This document shows, piece after piece, positions 22,704 to 29,389 of a stretch of DNA of 29,389 bases. The number at the start of each line of letters is the position of its first letter. Within the stretch, counting starts at the first letter, position 1. Origin of the DNA: an uncultured Clostridia bacterium (GTDB lineage: Bacteria; Bacillota; Clostridia; Christensenellales; Borkfalkiaceae). A program made the position numbers and the translations under genes. The notes beneath the pieces were generated by a model. The model was not told where the DNA came from and ran no database searches. It worked only from the letters and a program-made list of their open reading frames with translations. Where the stretch lies: the NCBI GenBank assembly GCA_934248055.1, contig CAKQKI010000015.1, positions 1-29,389 of the forward strand. Direction: 5' to 3'.

Positions 22704-23870
22704 ATGATTAAAGGATTTTTTAAATTATTCATTAAAAACAGCGCAAACACGGAAGACCCCGCGGTGCGCAACGCTTACGGAAAACTTTTAAGTATTACGG
22801 GTATAATTTTAAACGCGTTGCTGTTCGCTTTCAAAACGCTTGCGGGCGTTATTTCGGGTTCGGTTGCGATTATAGCGGACGCCGTAAACAATCTCAGCGA
22901 CGCTTCGGGCAATATCGTTGCTTTTCTCGGATTTCGTCTTTCCGAAAAGCCTGCCGACGCCGATCATCCTTACGGACACGGCAGATACGAATACGTGTCG
23001 GGGCTTCTGGTCTGCTTTATTATTCTCGTAGTCGGCGCGGAACTTTTAATAACGGGCGTTAAAAAAATAATAAATCCCGCGGAACTTTCCTTTTCCCTTA
23101 TTACGCTTATTATTCTTATCGTTTCGATTGCCGTTAAAATTATAATGGCGATATATAACGGCTATGCGGGTAAACTCATAAATTCCGAAACGCTTCTTGC
23201 CACGAGCGAAGACAGTCGCAACGACGCCGTCGCAACGACGGGAGTTCTTGCGGGCGTTCTCGTTTTTCGTTTTACGGGCGTCAATATCGACGGGTATCTC
23301 AGCGTAGCCGTCGCGCTGTTTATAATATTAGGAACGTTCAGTTTGCTTAAAGAAACGATAGGTTTATTGCTCGGCAAAAAAACGGATAAAACGCTCGCTT
23401 ATAAAATTCGTTCCGAAATAACTTCGCACAAAGGCGTGTCGGGACTACACGATTTAATGGTTCACGATTACGGTCCCGGCTGTAAATTCGCAAGCGCGCA
23501 CGTTGAAATGTCTTCAAAAGCCGATCCGCTCGTTTCCCATCAGACTATCGACGATACCGAGCGCGACGTTCTTACGAAACTCGGCGTTCATTTAACTCTC
23601 CATTACGACCCCGTGGACGACGATAATCCCGCCGCCGTCAGGCTGAAAGAATTTCTGAGCGAAACGGTTAAAAATATAGATAAAGATTATTCCGTTCACG
23701 ACGTTCGCATTATCCGCCGCTACGAAAAGGATATAGCGGTATTCGATATGGTGCTTCCTTACGGCGACAAGAAAAACAAAGAAGAAATAAAGCGGATTAT
23801 ATCGTCGTCGCTTAAAAGCAACGGGTTTAATTACGATATTAACGTTACTTTCGAGAATAATTTTGCATAA
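22704..23870 (+). CDS. Cation diffusion facilitator (CDF) metal exporter
   Basis: 388 residues: about six membrane helices, then a cytoplasmic ferredoxin-like domain. Helix 2 carries IADAVNNLSDASGN and is followed by HPYGHGRYEYVSGL, the CDF signature. The helix 5 metal site reads SEDSRNDAVA, an Asp-x-x-x-Asp pair rather than the His-x-x-x-Asp of zinc exporters, which points to manganese as substrate (inference). The C-terminal 100 residues extend beyond the usual domain. The start is close to a TATAAT (22696-22701) that would begin transcription inside the first codons, so the real promoter is probably another. An ATATGCGCATAT palindrome (22679-22690) lies just upstream. Confidence 0.88.
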   Translation: MIKGFFKLFIKNSANTEDPAVRNAYGKLLSITGIILNALLFAFKTLAGVISGSVAIIADAVNNLSDASGNIVAFLGFRLSEKPADADHPYGHGRYEYVSGLLVCFIILVVGAELLITGVKKIINPAELSFSLITLIILIVSIAVKIIMAIYNGYAGKLINSETLLATSEDSRNDAVATTGVLAGVLVFRFTGVNIDGYLSVAVALFIILGTFSLLKETIGLLLGKKTDKTLAYKIRSEITSHKGVSGLHDLMVHDYGPGCKFASAHVEMSSKADPLVSHQTIDDTERDVLTKLGVHLTLHYDPVDDDNPAAVRLKEFLSETVKNIDKDYSVHDVRIIRRYEKDIAVFDMVLPYGDKKNKEEIKRIISSSLKSNGFNYDINVTFENNFA

Positions 23871-23915
23871 AACTGAATAAAAAATGCATAAAACGCATAA
23901 AAACTGCATAAAAAT
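23864..23915. repeat. Five tandem TGCATAAAAC-like units in helical phase
   Basis: Units start at 23864, 23874, 23885, 23895 and 23905, that is every 10-11 bases: TGCATAAAAC, TGAATAAAAAA, TGCATAAAAC, GCATAAAAAC, TGCATAAAAAT. Phased A-tracts bend DNA. The TGAAT/TGCAT half-sites also look like degenerate ArgR half-boxes. The first unit contains the stop codon of the CDF gene. Confidence 0.6.
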
Positions 23916-23930
23916 AAAAATTATAAAAAA

Positions 23931-23951
23931 TTTTGCAAATATTATGCAAAA
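23931..23951 (+). promoter_or_regulatory. Palindrome TTTTGCA...TGCAAAA just upstream of the -35 box
   Basis: Seven-base perfect arms around AATATTA, four bases before TTGACA. The TGCA-AT-TGCA shape is reminiscent of an ArgR/AhrC box upstream of an amino acid importer. Identity of the binding protein is a guess. Confidence 0.5.
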
Positions 23952-23955
23952 ACAG

Positions 23956-23984
23956 TTGACAATATAAATTTGCGGTGATATTAT
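23956..23984 (+). promoter_or_regulatory. Promoter of the polar amino acid ABC importer
   Basis: -35 TTGACA (23956-23961), 17-base spacer, -10 TATTAT (23979-23984). Confidence 0.75.
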
Positions 23985-24003
23985 AGTGGTACAATTTGAA
24001 AGC

Positions 24004-24019
24004 AAGGGGCAAACCCCTT
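24004..24019 (+). promoter_or_regulatory. Leader hairpin of the amino acid importer
   Basis: AAGGGG (24004-24009), CAAA loop, CCCCTT (24014-24019), inside the 5' leader and ahead of GGGAGA (24035-24040). It may stabilise the message or affect its translation. Confidence 0.5.
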
Positions 24020-24048
24020 AAAAATTTTATCTTTGGGAGATTACCATT

Positions 24049-24876
24049 ATGAAAAAACTTATAACCGTTATGTTGTCAATTGCAATTGCAGTAGTCGGCG
24101 CGTTTGCGCTTACGGGTTGCGGCAAAAAAAACAATAACAAGCAAAAAACCTTTACGGTTTTAACCAACTGTCCGTTCGAGCCGTTCGAGTATACCGACAG
24201 CGGTAAAATTTACGGCATCGATATGGAAATCGCAGCGGGATTTGCCGCGGAACACGATTTAAAACTCGTAATTAAAAATATCGACTTCGACGCTATCGAA
24301 TCTCAGGTCGACGCGGGTTACGGCGATATAGGAATGGCGGGAATGTCTATAACGCCCGAACGTCTTGCGTCGTTTGCTTTTTCAACCGAATATTATTCCG
24401 CTTCGCAAGTCGTTTTAGTTAAAGAATCCGATAATAGTTTCGACGGCTGCACCACAAAAGCGCAGGTTGACGAAGTTTTAAAAAGTAAAAGCAAGATAGG
24501 CGCGCAATCGGGTACTACCGGGTTTAAATATATAATCGACGAACTCGGTCTTAAGATAGAAAATCAGAAAGGTTACGAAGACGGTCAGACCGCTGCGGAA
24601 AGTTTGAAAAACGGTCAAGTCGAAGCGGTTATTATAGACGAAGCGCCCGCAAACGCGCTTAAAGCGAACATGAGCGGACTTAAAGTAATAAACGTTAAAC
24701 TTACCGAAGAAAATTACGCTTTCCTTATCAAGAAAGGCAACAGCGAACTCGTCGGGAAAGTGAACGCTTATCTCGATAAAATCATGAAAAACGGCGAATT
24801 CGATAAAATCGTAAGCAAATACAACGGCGGAGAGGGAACGAAAATAGGTTACGACTTCGTAAACGAAAACGTTTAA
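24049..24876 (+). CDS. Polar amino acid ABC transporter substrate-binding lipoprotein
   Basis: 275 residues. The signal peptide ends in LTGC with Cys24 lipidated. The body is a family 3 solute-binding protein: FTVLTNCPFEPFEY, GIDMEIAAGFA, DFDAIESQVDAGYGDIGMAGMSITPER, IGAQSGTTG, and a late VIIDEAPANAL. These bind amino acids such as glutamine, arginine, histidine or cystine. The Arg of the usual ITPER motif, which holds the ligand carboxylate, is present. First gene of a three-gene importer operon, with a strong promoter and a GGGAGA site. A hairpin after the stop probably sets its level above that of the membrane components. Confidence 0.92.
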   Translation: MKKLITVMLSIAIAVVGAFALTGCGKKNNNKQKTFTVLTNCPFEPFEYTDSGKIYGIDMEIAAGFAAEHDLKLVIKNIDFDAIESQVDAGYGDIGMAGMSITPERLASFAFSTEYYSASQVVLVKESDNSFDGCTTKAQVDEVLKSKSKIGAQSGTTGFKYIIDELGLKIENQKGYEDGQTAAESLKNGQVEAVIIDEAPANALKANMSGLKVINVKLTEENYAFLIKKGNSELVGKVNAYLDKIMKNGEFDKIVSKYNGGEGTKIGYDFVNENV

Positions 24877-24896
24877 TTAAAAAATATTTATAACGG

Positions 24897-24926
24897 GATA
24901 TCTCTCACTTTCGGGTGAGAGTTATC
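24897..24926 (+). terminator. Intercistronic hairpin between binding protein and permease genes
   Basis: CTCTCAC (24902-24908), TTTCGG loop, GTGAGAG (24915-24921), extended by GATA/TATC past one T-T mismatch. A weak T-rich stretch follows. It suits partial termination or 3'-end protection of the binding-protein message. Confidence 0.65.
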
Positions 24927-24945
24927 TTCGTTTTAAGAGGTTTAT

Positions 24946-25689
24946 ATGAGTTTAGAACAATGGGAAGTATTTTTTAAAAAATTATCCACGCCGTTTTATC
25001 GTGAATTCGTCACGCGCGGTTTTTTCATCACTTTAAAAATCGCTTTGCTCGGATTTATCATCGGCGTTGCGCTCGGTACTTTGCTTGCTCTCGTGCAGGT
25101 TGCGTATAATAAAAACTTTTTTGTAAAAATACTCGATAAAATATGTAAAGCGTACGTCGCTCTTTTTCGCGGAACGCCGATGGTTGTTCAGTTGTTGCTT
25201 GCGTATTACGTTTTGCTTCCGTTAATGTCTTTAGGCAACGTAAACAGCGAAACGGTGGGGATAATAGTTTTCGGAATGAACTCGGCGGCGTACGTGTCCG
25301 AAATCATGCGCGGCGGCATAAACTCTGTCGATATAGGGCAGTTGGAAGCGGGGCGCGCGCTCGGGTTAAATTATACTACCGCTATGGCGAAAATAGTTAT
25401 TCCGCAGGCTTTTAAAAACATTTTGCCGACGCTCGGCAACGAATTGATTACTCTTGTAAAAGAAACGTCGGTTCTGAGTTTTATAGTTGTAAGCGACCTT
25501 TATACCGCGCTTAAAACACTCGGAAAAGAAATTTACAATATCAAACCGCCTTATATTTTTATGGCAGTTATCTATATCGTAATAGTTCTTATTATAACTC
25601 TGATAATCCGTTCGGTCGAAAAGATTTTAAGCAAAAGCGAACGGAAGCACTCCGAAGCGGCAAAAAAGGCGGTGAAGAAAAATGACTGA
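24946..25689 (+). CDS. Polar amino acid ABC transporter permease (HisM/GlnP type)
   Basis: 247 residues with about five membrane helices. GFFITLKIALLGFIIGVALG opens the conserved permease domain, FRGTPMVVQLLLAYY is the family hallmark, and the coupling loop reads EAGRALGLNYTTAMAKIVIPQAFKNILP. The C-terminus is Lys/Glu-rich. AAGAGG (24935-24940) precedes the ATG. It overlaps the ATPase gene by 8 bases, so the two are translated together. Such permeases act as homodimers in the cytoplasmic membrane with the partner ATPase. Confidence 0.93.
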   Translation: MSLEQWEVFFKKLSTPFYREFVTRGFFITLKIALLGFIIGVALGTLLALVQVAYNKNFFVKILDKICKAYVALFRGTPMVVQLLLAYYVLLPLMSLGNVNSETVGIIVFGMNSAAYVSEIMRGGINSVDIGQLEAGRALGLNYTTAMAKIVIPQAFKNILPTLGNELITLVKETSVLSFIVVSDLYTALKTLGKEIYNIKPPYIFMAVIYIVIVLIITLIIRSVEKILSKSERKHSEAAKKAVKKND

Positions 25690-26524
25690 CGACGTAATTT
25701 TATCGGTAAAAAATTTAAGTAAATCTTTTGACGACGTCAAGGTGCTGAGCGATATAAATTTAGACGTTCACCAAGGAGACGTTATCGCCGTTATAGGTCC
25801 GTCGGGCTGCGGTAAGTCGACCTTTTTAAGATGTCTTAACTGTATGGAAGATCCGAGCGGCGGTTCTATATATTTCGACGGCGTAGACATTGCCGACGTA
25901 AAAGTGGATATCAACGTTCATCGCAGGCATATAGGAATGGTTTTTCAGCAGTTCAATCTTTTCAACAACAAAAACGTTCTGCAAAACGTTATGCTTGCGC
26001 CCGTTTACGTTAAAAGCAAAAATTATAAAAAGATTAAGCGTAGAAATTTAAACATAAAATTCAAAAACCTTTTCAGAAAGGAAAAAGAAGGGTTGATTCC
26101 GCAGGAGTATTCGTCTTTAAAAGACGTTAGGCGGCAAGAAGAAATCCGCGCGACGGAACTTTTAAAAAGAATAGGTCTCGAAGACAAGGCGAAGGTTTAT
26201 CCGTCCACGTTGTCGGGCGGGCAGAAACAGCGCATAGCGATAATCCGCGCGCTTGCAATGCAGCCGAAAGTAATGCTTTTCGACGAGCCTACGTCCGCTC
26301 TCGACCCCGAAATGGTAGGGGAAGTACTCGATTTGATGAAGGCGCTTGCGGGCGAAGGCATGACGATGGTCGTGGTAACTCACGAAATGGGATTTGCAAG
26401 AGAAGTTGCAAACCGCGTTATCTTTTTCGATAACGGCGTCATCGCGGAAGAAAATTCGCCGGAAGAATTTTTCTCAAATCCGAAAAATCCGCGACTCAAA
26501 GAGTTTTTATCTAAAGTTTTATAA
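25682..26524 (+). CDS. Polar amino acid ABC transporter ATPase (GlnQ type) with a basic insertion
   Basis: 280 residues against the usual 240-250. Walker A GPSGCGKST (39-47), Q-loop GMVFQQFNLF, signature LSGGQKQRIAIIRAL, Walker B VMLFDEPTSALDPEMVGEV and VTHEMGFAREV are standard GlnQ/HisP. The extra residues, about 113-152, sit between the Q-loop region and the signature, inside the helical subdomain that touches the permease. The insert is strongly basic at first (KNYKKIKRR, KFKNLFRKEK) and then polar. The reading frame is intact on both sides, so this is a real insertion, not a frameshift. It is the last gene of the operon, with a terminator at 26538-26567. Confidence 0.92.
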   Translation: MTDDVILSVKNLSKSFDDVKVLSDINLDVHQGDVIAVIGPSGCGKSTFLRCLNCMEDPSGGSIYFDGVDIADVKVDINVHRRHIGMVFQQFNLFNNKNVLQNVMLAPVYVKSKNYKKIKRRNLNIKFKNLFRKEKEGLIPQEYSSLKDVRRQEEIRATELLKRIGLEDKAKVYPSTLSGGQKQRIAIIRALAMQPKVMLFDEPTSALDPEMVGEVLDLMKALAGEGMTMVVVTHEMGFAREVANRVIFFDNGVIAEENSPEEFFSNPKNPRLKEFLSKVL

Positions 26525-26537
26525 AGCGGTTTTATAT

Positions 26538-26567
26538 GCGGGCGGTTAAAAATCGTCCGCTATTTTT
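26538..26567 (+). terminator. Terminator of the amino acid importer operon
   Basis: GCGGGCG (26538-26544) pairs with CGTCCGC (26554-26560, one G-T pair), followed by TATTTTT. Confidence 0.75.
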
Positions 26568-26601
26568 ATAAAAAAAGACTTAAATATTTAGTAGTAAAGT
26601 A

Positions 26602-26630
26602 TTTATTTTATTTTAAATATATGCTACAAT
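26602..26630 (+). promoter_or_regulatory. Extended -10 promoter of the ROK-like / GH109-like operon
   Basis: -10 TACAAT (26625-26630) with TGC before it. The -35 is poor (TTTATT, 26602-26607) at 17 bases, within a long AT-rich stretch. The in-frame ATG at 26629 overlaps this -10 and is not used. Confidence 0.5.
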
Positions 26631-26658
26631 GATTACGAAATATATTTTGGAGGCAATT

Positions 26659-28020
26659 ATGAAATTCATACCCGTTTACGACAAAGACTATTATCCTATG
26701 ATAGTAAAACTCAACGAGTTCAGAGCGGCGGTAAAAAACGCCGCGCATAAACCTTTCAGAATCTGCGTGGAAAGAAACAAAGGTTACAATTTCGAGTATT
26801 CAATCGATATATTTGCGGATGAGAATAAGAAAGAAGAGAATTACGCCGTTATAGAGCGTCTTATAAAAACTATTTTGTGGGTTGCGGGCGGTTATAAGAT
26901 TTATCTTTCGGGCGACGATTACGTTTACGAAAGAATTGCCGCCGACTATACCGCAAACGGCGCGCGCGCGTTCGACGTTAAATTTATGTCCGGCGTTTAC
27001 GAAACGCCTTTCGAAGTAATCAACGTTCGCGACGGGCGTTTCCCCGAACCCAAAAGTTGTTCGCTTAAAGTCGGCGGTCATCTCGACGGATGCCGTATCG
27101 GTTTCGACGCGGGCGGGTCCGACAGGAAAGTTTCAGCCGTTATCGACGGTAAAGTGGTTTACAGCGAAGAAGTCGTATGGTTCCCGAAAATCAATTCCGA
27201 CTGGCATTATCAGTATAACGGCATTATGGAATCCATGAAAACGGCGGCGAGCAAAATGCCGAGAGTAGACGCTATCGGCGTTTCTTCCGCGGGCGTTTAC
27301 GTCGACAATAAAATAATGGTCGCTTCGCTTTTCCTTAAAGTTCCCGAAGACGATTTCGAAAAACACGTTAAAACGATGTATACCGATATTGCCAAAGAAA
27401 TAGGCGCGCCGATAGAAGTTGCCAACGACGGCGACGTAACCGCGCTTGCGGGGGCGATCGACCTTAACGACAACGCGGTGCTCGGCATTGCCATGGGAAC
27501 GAGCGAAGCGGTGGGCTATATAAATAAAGAAGGTTGTTTGGAAGGCTGGCTCAACGAACTTGCGTTTGCGCCCGTCGACTTTAACAAAAACGCGATGGTT
27601 GACGAATGGTCGGGCGATTACGGCTGCGGCGTTAAATATTTTTCGCAGGACGGCGTTATTAAACTTGCCGAAAACGCGGGAATTAAATTCGACGAAGGCT
27701 TATCTCCCGCCGAAAAACTCAAAGTCGTTCAGAAGATGATGGAAGGCGGTGATAAAACGGCTGAAAACATTTACGATTCGATAGGCGTATATCTCGGTTA
27801 CACGCTCGCTTATTACAGTGAATTTTACTATATAAAACACGCTCTTTTACTCGGTAGGGTTACTTCGGGAAAGGGCGGAGATATTATTCTTGACAGGGCA
27901 AGGCAGGTTATAAACGAAGAATTCCCGCAGTATTCGCATATAGTAATGCAAATGCCCGACGAATCAAACAAGCGCGTGGGGCAGTCGATTGCGGCGGCTT
28001 CGCTTCCCGAAATCAAATAA
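26659..28020 (+). CDS. ROK-like sugar kinase / regulator-fold protein with an N-terminal extension
   Basis: 453 residues. The actin-like ATPase fold of ROK proteins begins only at residue 148: FDAGGSDRKVSAVIDGK is the phosphate-1 motif (D150-x-G-G-S-D), followed by IGVSSAGV, VANDGDVTALAGA (probable catalytic Asp) and a second phosphate motif, GIAMGTSEAVG. The ROK zinc motif (CxCGxxGC) is absent. The first 140 residues are not recognised; there is no helix-turn-helix I can see. It may phosphorylate a sugar released by the next gene product. I start it at ATG 26659, with GGAGG five bases upstream, not at the ATG inside the promoter. The next gene begins eight bases after its stop. Confidence 0.75.
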   Translation: MKFIPVYDKDYYPMIVKLNEFRAAVKNAAHKPFRICVERNKGYNFEYSIDIFADENKKEENYAVIERLIKTILWVAGGYKIYLSGDDYVYERIAADYTANGARAFDVKFMSGVYETPFEVINVRDGRFPEPKSCSLKVGGHLDGCRIGFDAGGSDRKVSAVIDGKVVYSEEVVWFPKINSDWHYQYNGIMESMKTAASKMPRVDAIGVSSAGVYVDNKIMVASLFLKVPEDDFEKHVKTMYTDIAKEIGAPIEVANDGDVTALAGAIDLNDNAVLGIAMGTSEAVGYINKEGCLEGWLNELAFAPVDFNKNAMVDEWSGDYGCGVKYFSQDGVIKLAENAGIKFDEGLSPAEKLKVVQKMMEGGDKTAENIYDSIGVYLGYTLAYYSEFYYIKHALLLGRVTSGKGGDIILDRARQVINEEFPQYSHIVMQMPDESNKRVGQSIAAASLPEIK

Positions 28021-28028
28021 GGAATTTT

Positions 28029-29285
28029 ATGGAAACAGCATTAAAAGTAGGTTTTATAGGGCTCGGTCAGCGCGGCTCGGGCTTTGGAATGACGGACGGC
28101 TCGATAGGGCTTTTGGGCAACGTTCTCAACAATACGAACGTTTTAGTTACCGCCGTTTGCGATTTATACGACGAAAGGCTTGATTTTGCCGAAAAAAAGA
28201 TAACCGAAAAGGGCTATCCTTCGCCGCTTAAAACAAAAAACTATCGTGACGTTATAAAAAGCGGAGTAGACGCGGTTATAGTAGTAACGAGTTGGAAAAT
28301 GCACGTCGAAGTCGCTCTCGAATGTATGAAAGCGGGCGTTGCCGTAGCGATTGAAGTCGGCGGAACGCATTGTATCGACGATTGCTTAAAACTCGTTGAA
28401 CGCTACGAAGAAACCAAAACGCCGTTTTTCTTTATGGAAAACTGTTGTTATAATAAAGACGAAATTTTGGTAACTTCGCTCGTAAGAAACGGAGTTTTAG
28501 GCGATATTTCGTTCTGTCAGGGCGGATATTGTCACGATTTAAGAGAAGAAATAATCGAAGTCGGTTTAAAGCGCGGGCATTACAGGCTCGAAGAATATAA
28601 AAACCATAACTGCGAAAATTATCCCACTCATGAATTAGGTCCGATAGCGAAAATTCTCAATATCAATCGCGGCAACAGATTTACAAAACTCGTTTCGATG
28701 TCTTCCAAGGCGCAGGGTCTTAAAGAATACGTAAAAAATCACCCCGAATTTCAAAAAGATCTCGAAGGAGTAGAGTTTAAGCAGGGCGACGTCGTAACCA
28801 CGATGATAAGTTGCGAAAACGGCGAAACGGTGCTTTTAAAACTCGACACTACGCTTCCGAGACTTTACGACAGAAATCTTACCGTAAGCGGCACGAAAGG
28901 CTTTTACTGTCAGACTACCGGCGCGGTTATTCTCGACGGCGGCGAATTCAAAGAATCCGACCCGTATAAAAAAGCGTTTTTCTCGCAGGATAAATATAAC
29001 GAGTATCTGTCAGAAGACTGGAAAAACATAACCGCAGAACAACTTAAAACGGGTCACGGCGGCATGGATTTCGTTATGCTCAAACATTTCTTTAAAGCGG
29101 TTAAAGAAAAGCGCGAAATGCCTATCGACGTTTACGACGCGGCAACCTGGATGTGCGTTACCGCTCTTTCCGAAGAGTCTATAAGAAACGGCAGCGCGCC
29201 CGTCGATTTCCCCGATTTCACGTGCGGCGCGTATAAAAACAGAAAGCCCGTTGACTGCGTTGAATTTCCCGTTATAAAAAAATAA
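28029..29285 (+). CDS. GH109-like NAD-dependent glycosidase of the Gfo/Idh/MocA fold
   Basis: 418 residues. A Rossmann start (VGFIGLGQRGSG, GxGxRG at 11-16) binds NAD. The rest follows the GH109 pattern: E109 in VAIEVGG, MENCCYN (136-142), GGYCHDLR with Y167 and H169, and YPTH (198-201) followed by LGPIAKILNINRG. In GH109 the equivalent YPTH Tyr and His act in the redox-assisted elimination that cleaves alpha-N-acetylgalactosaminides and other glycosides. No signal peptide is present, so it is cytosolic, unlike many secreted GH109. An AAGGA overlapping the previous stop serves as ribosome binding site. A plain oxidoreductase on an inositol or amino-sugar is the alternative. Confidence 0.8.
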   Translation: METALKVGFIGLGQRGSGFGMTDGSIGLLGNVLNNTNVLVTAVCDLYDERLDFAEKKITEKGYPSPLKTKNYRDVIKSGVDAVIVVTSWKMHVEVALECMKAGVAVAIEVGGTHCIDDCLKLVERYEETKTPFFFMENCCYNKDEILVTSLVRNGVLGDISFCQGGYCHDLREEIIEVGLKRGHYRLEEYKNHNCENYPTHELGPIAKILNINRGNRFTKLVSMSSKAQGLKEYVKNHPEFQKDLEGVEFKQGDVVTTMISCENGETVLLKLDTTLPRLYDRNLTVSGTKGFYCQTTGAVILDGGEFKESDPYKKAFFSQDKYNEYLSEDWKNITAEQLKTGHGGMDFVMLKHFFKAVKEKREMPIDVYDAATWMCVTALSEESIRNGSAPVDFPDFTCGAYKNRKPVDCVEFPVIKK

Positions 29286-29342
29286 TTGCATAGGGATTCC
29301 ATTCGTCATCAATAGTTATTTTTGCGGTGATAAACCGATTTA

Positions 29343-29389
29343 TGCCAGACAAGAATAATTGAAGCCTTGGTCTGACGCTGTGTTTTTGA
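29343..29389 (-). repeat. Dispersed repeat copy R4, running out of the window
   Basis: The reverse complement of these 47 bases matches 6587-6633 (the right end of the MITE-like element) at about 42 positions. TA stands just outside at 29341-29342. The rest of this element, in opposite orientation, must lie beyond the window. The stretch 29286-29340 shows nothing recognisable. Confidence 0.7.

Noticed and set aside
26629..26658. Upstream in-frame ATG as start of the ROK-like protein
   Set aside because: It overlaps the extended -10 box and has no ribosome binding site, while ATG 26659 has GGAGG at ideal spacing.
1..29389. tRNA or rRNA genes
   Set aside because: I found no cloverleaf with the conserved T-loop and no rRNA segments on either strand by eye; a dedicated scan was not possible.

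Overview
The window looks like a chromosomal segment of a low-to-mid GC Bacillota, most likely an uncultivated gut-type Clostridia. Reasons: GGAGG-type ribosome binding sites, many near-consensus sigma-A promoters (TTGACA, 17 bp, TATAAT), single-membrane lipoprotein binding proteins, a MazF of the Bacillus EndoA type, and a class II aldolase. I cannot name the species from the sequence.

Region 1 (1-6740) is an accessory island, visibly more AT-rich than the rest. After the tail of a Gfo/Idh/MocA oxidoreductase it carries, on the minus strand, a four-helix-bundle protein gene overlapping a SAM methyltransferase gene, preceded by an array of short hairpins (1313-1519). Next comes a restriction-modification-like block: an HNH nuclease, a divergent fused C5-cytosine plus DPPY-type methyltransferase, and a convergent PD-(D/E)XK-type nuclease. 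A small hypothetical gene follows, driven by a duplicate of the PD-(D/E)XK promoter and leader. The island ends in a 277-bp MITE-like element with terminal inverted repeats and flanking TA dinucleotides. A decayed copy of the same repeat end lies at the left edge (156-182), and another copy starts at the right edge of the window (29343-29389).

Region 2 (6740-12720) is backbone: a MacB-like ABC exporter, a nitroreductase, and (minus strand) a MATE exporter downstream of class II fructose-bisphosphate aldolase.

Region 3 (12811-18376) holds two ABC importers of the nitrate/sulfonate/thiamine-precursor class. They point towards each other, with a mazF toxin gene lacking a visible antitoxin between them. 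The second importer is divergent from valS, and the two promoters overlap at their -35 boxes.

Region 4 (18414-26567) has valS, an O-antigen-ligase-like membrane protein, a CDF metal exporter, and a polar amino acid ABC importer. The importer has an elaborate control region (phased A-tracts, palindrome, consensus promoter, leader hairpin) and its ATPase carries a basic insertion.

Region 5 (26600-29389) is a two-gene operon of a ROK-like protein and a GH109-like NAD-dependent glycosidase/oxidoreductase, suggesting intracellular amino-sugar or glycoside breakdown.

The strongest candidates for something undescribed are the hairpin array with its four-helix-bundle/methyltransferase pair, and the TA-flanked MITE family bracketing the island. 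All family calls come from reading motifs by eye; no database search was run.
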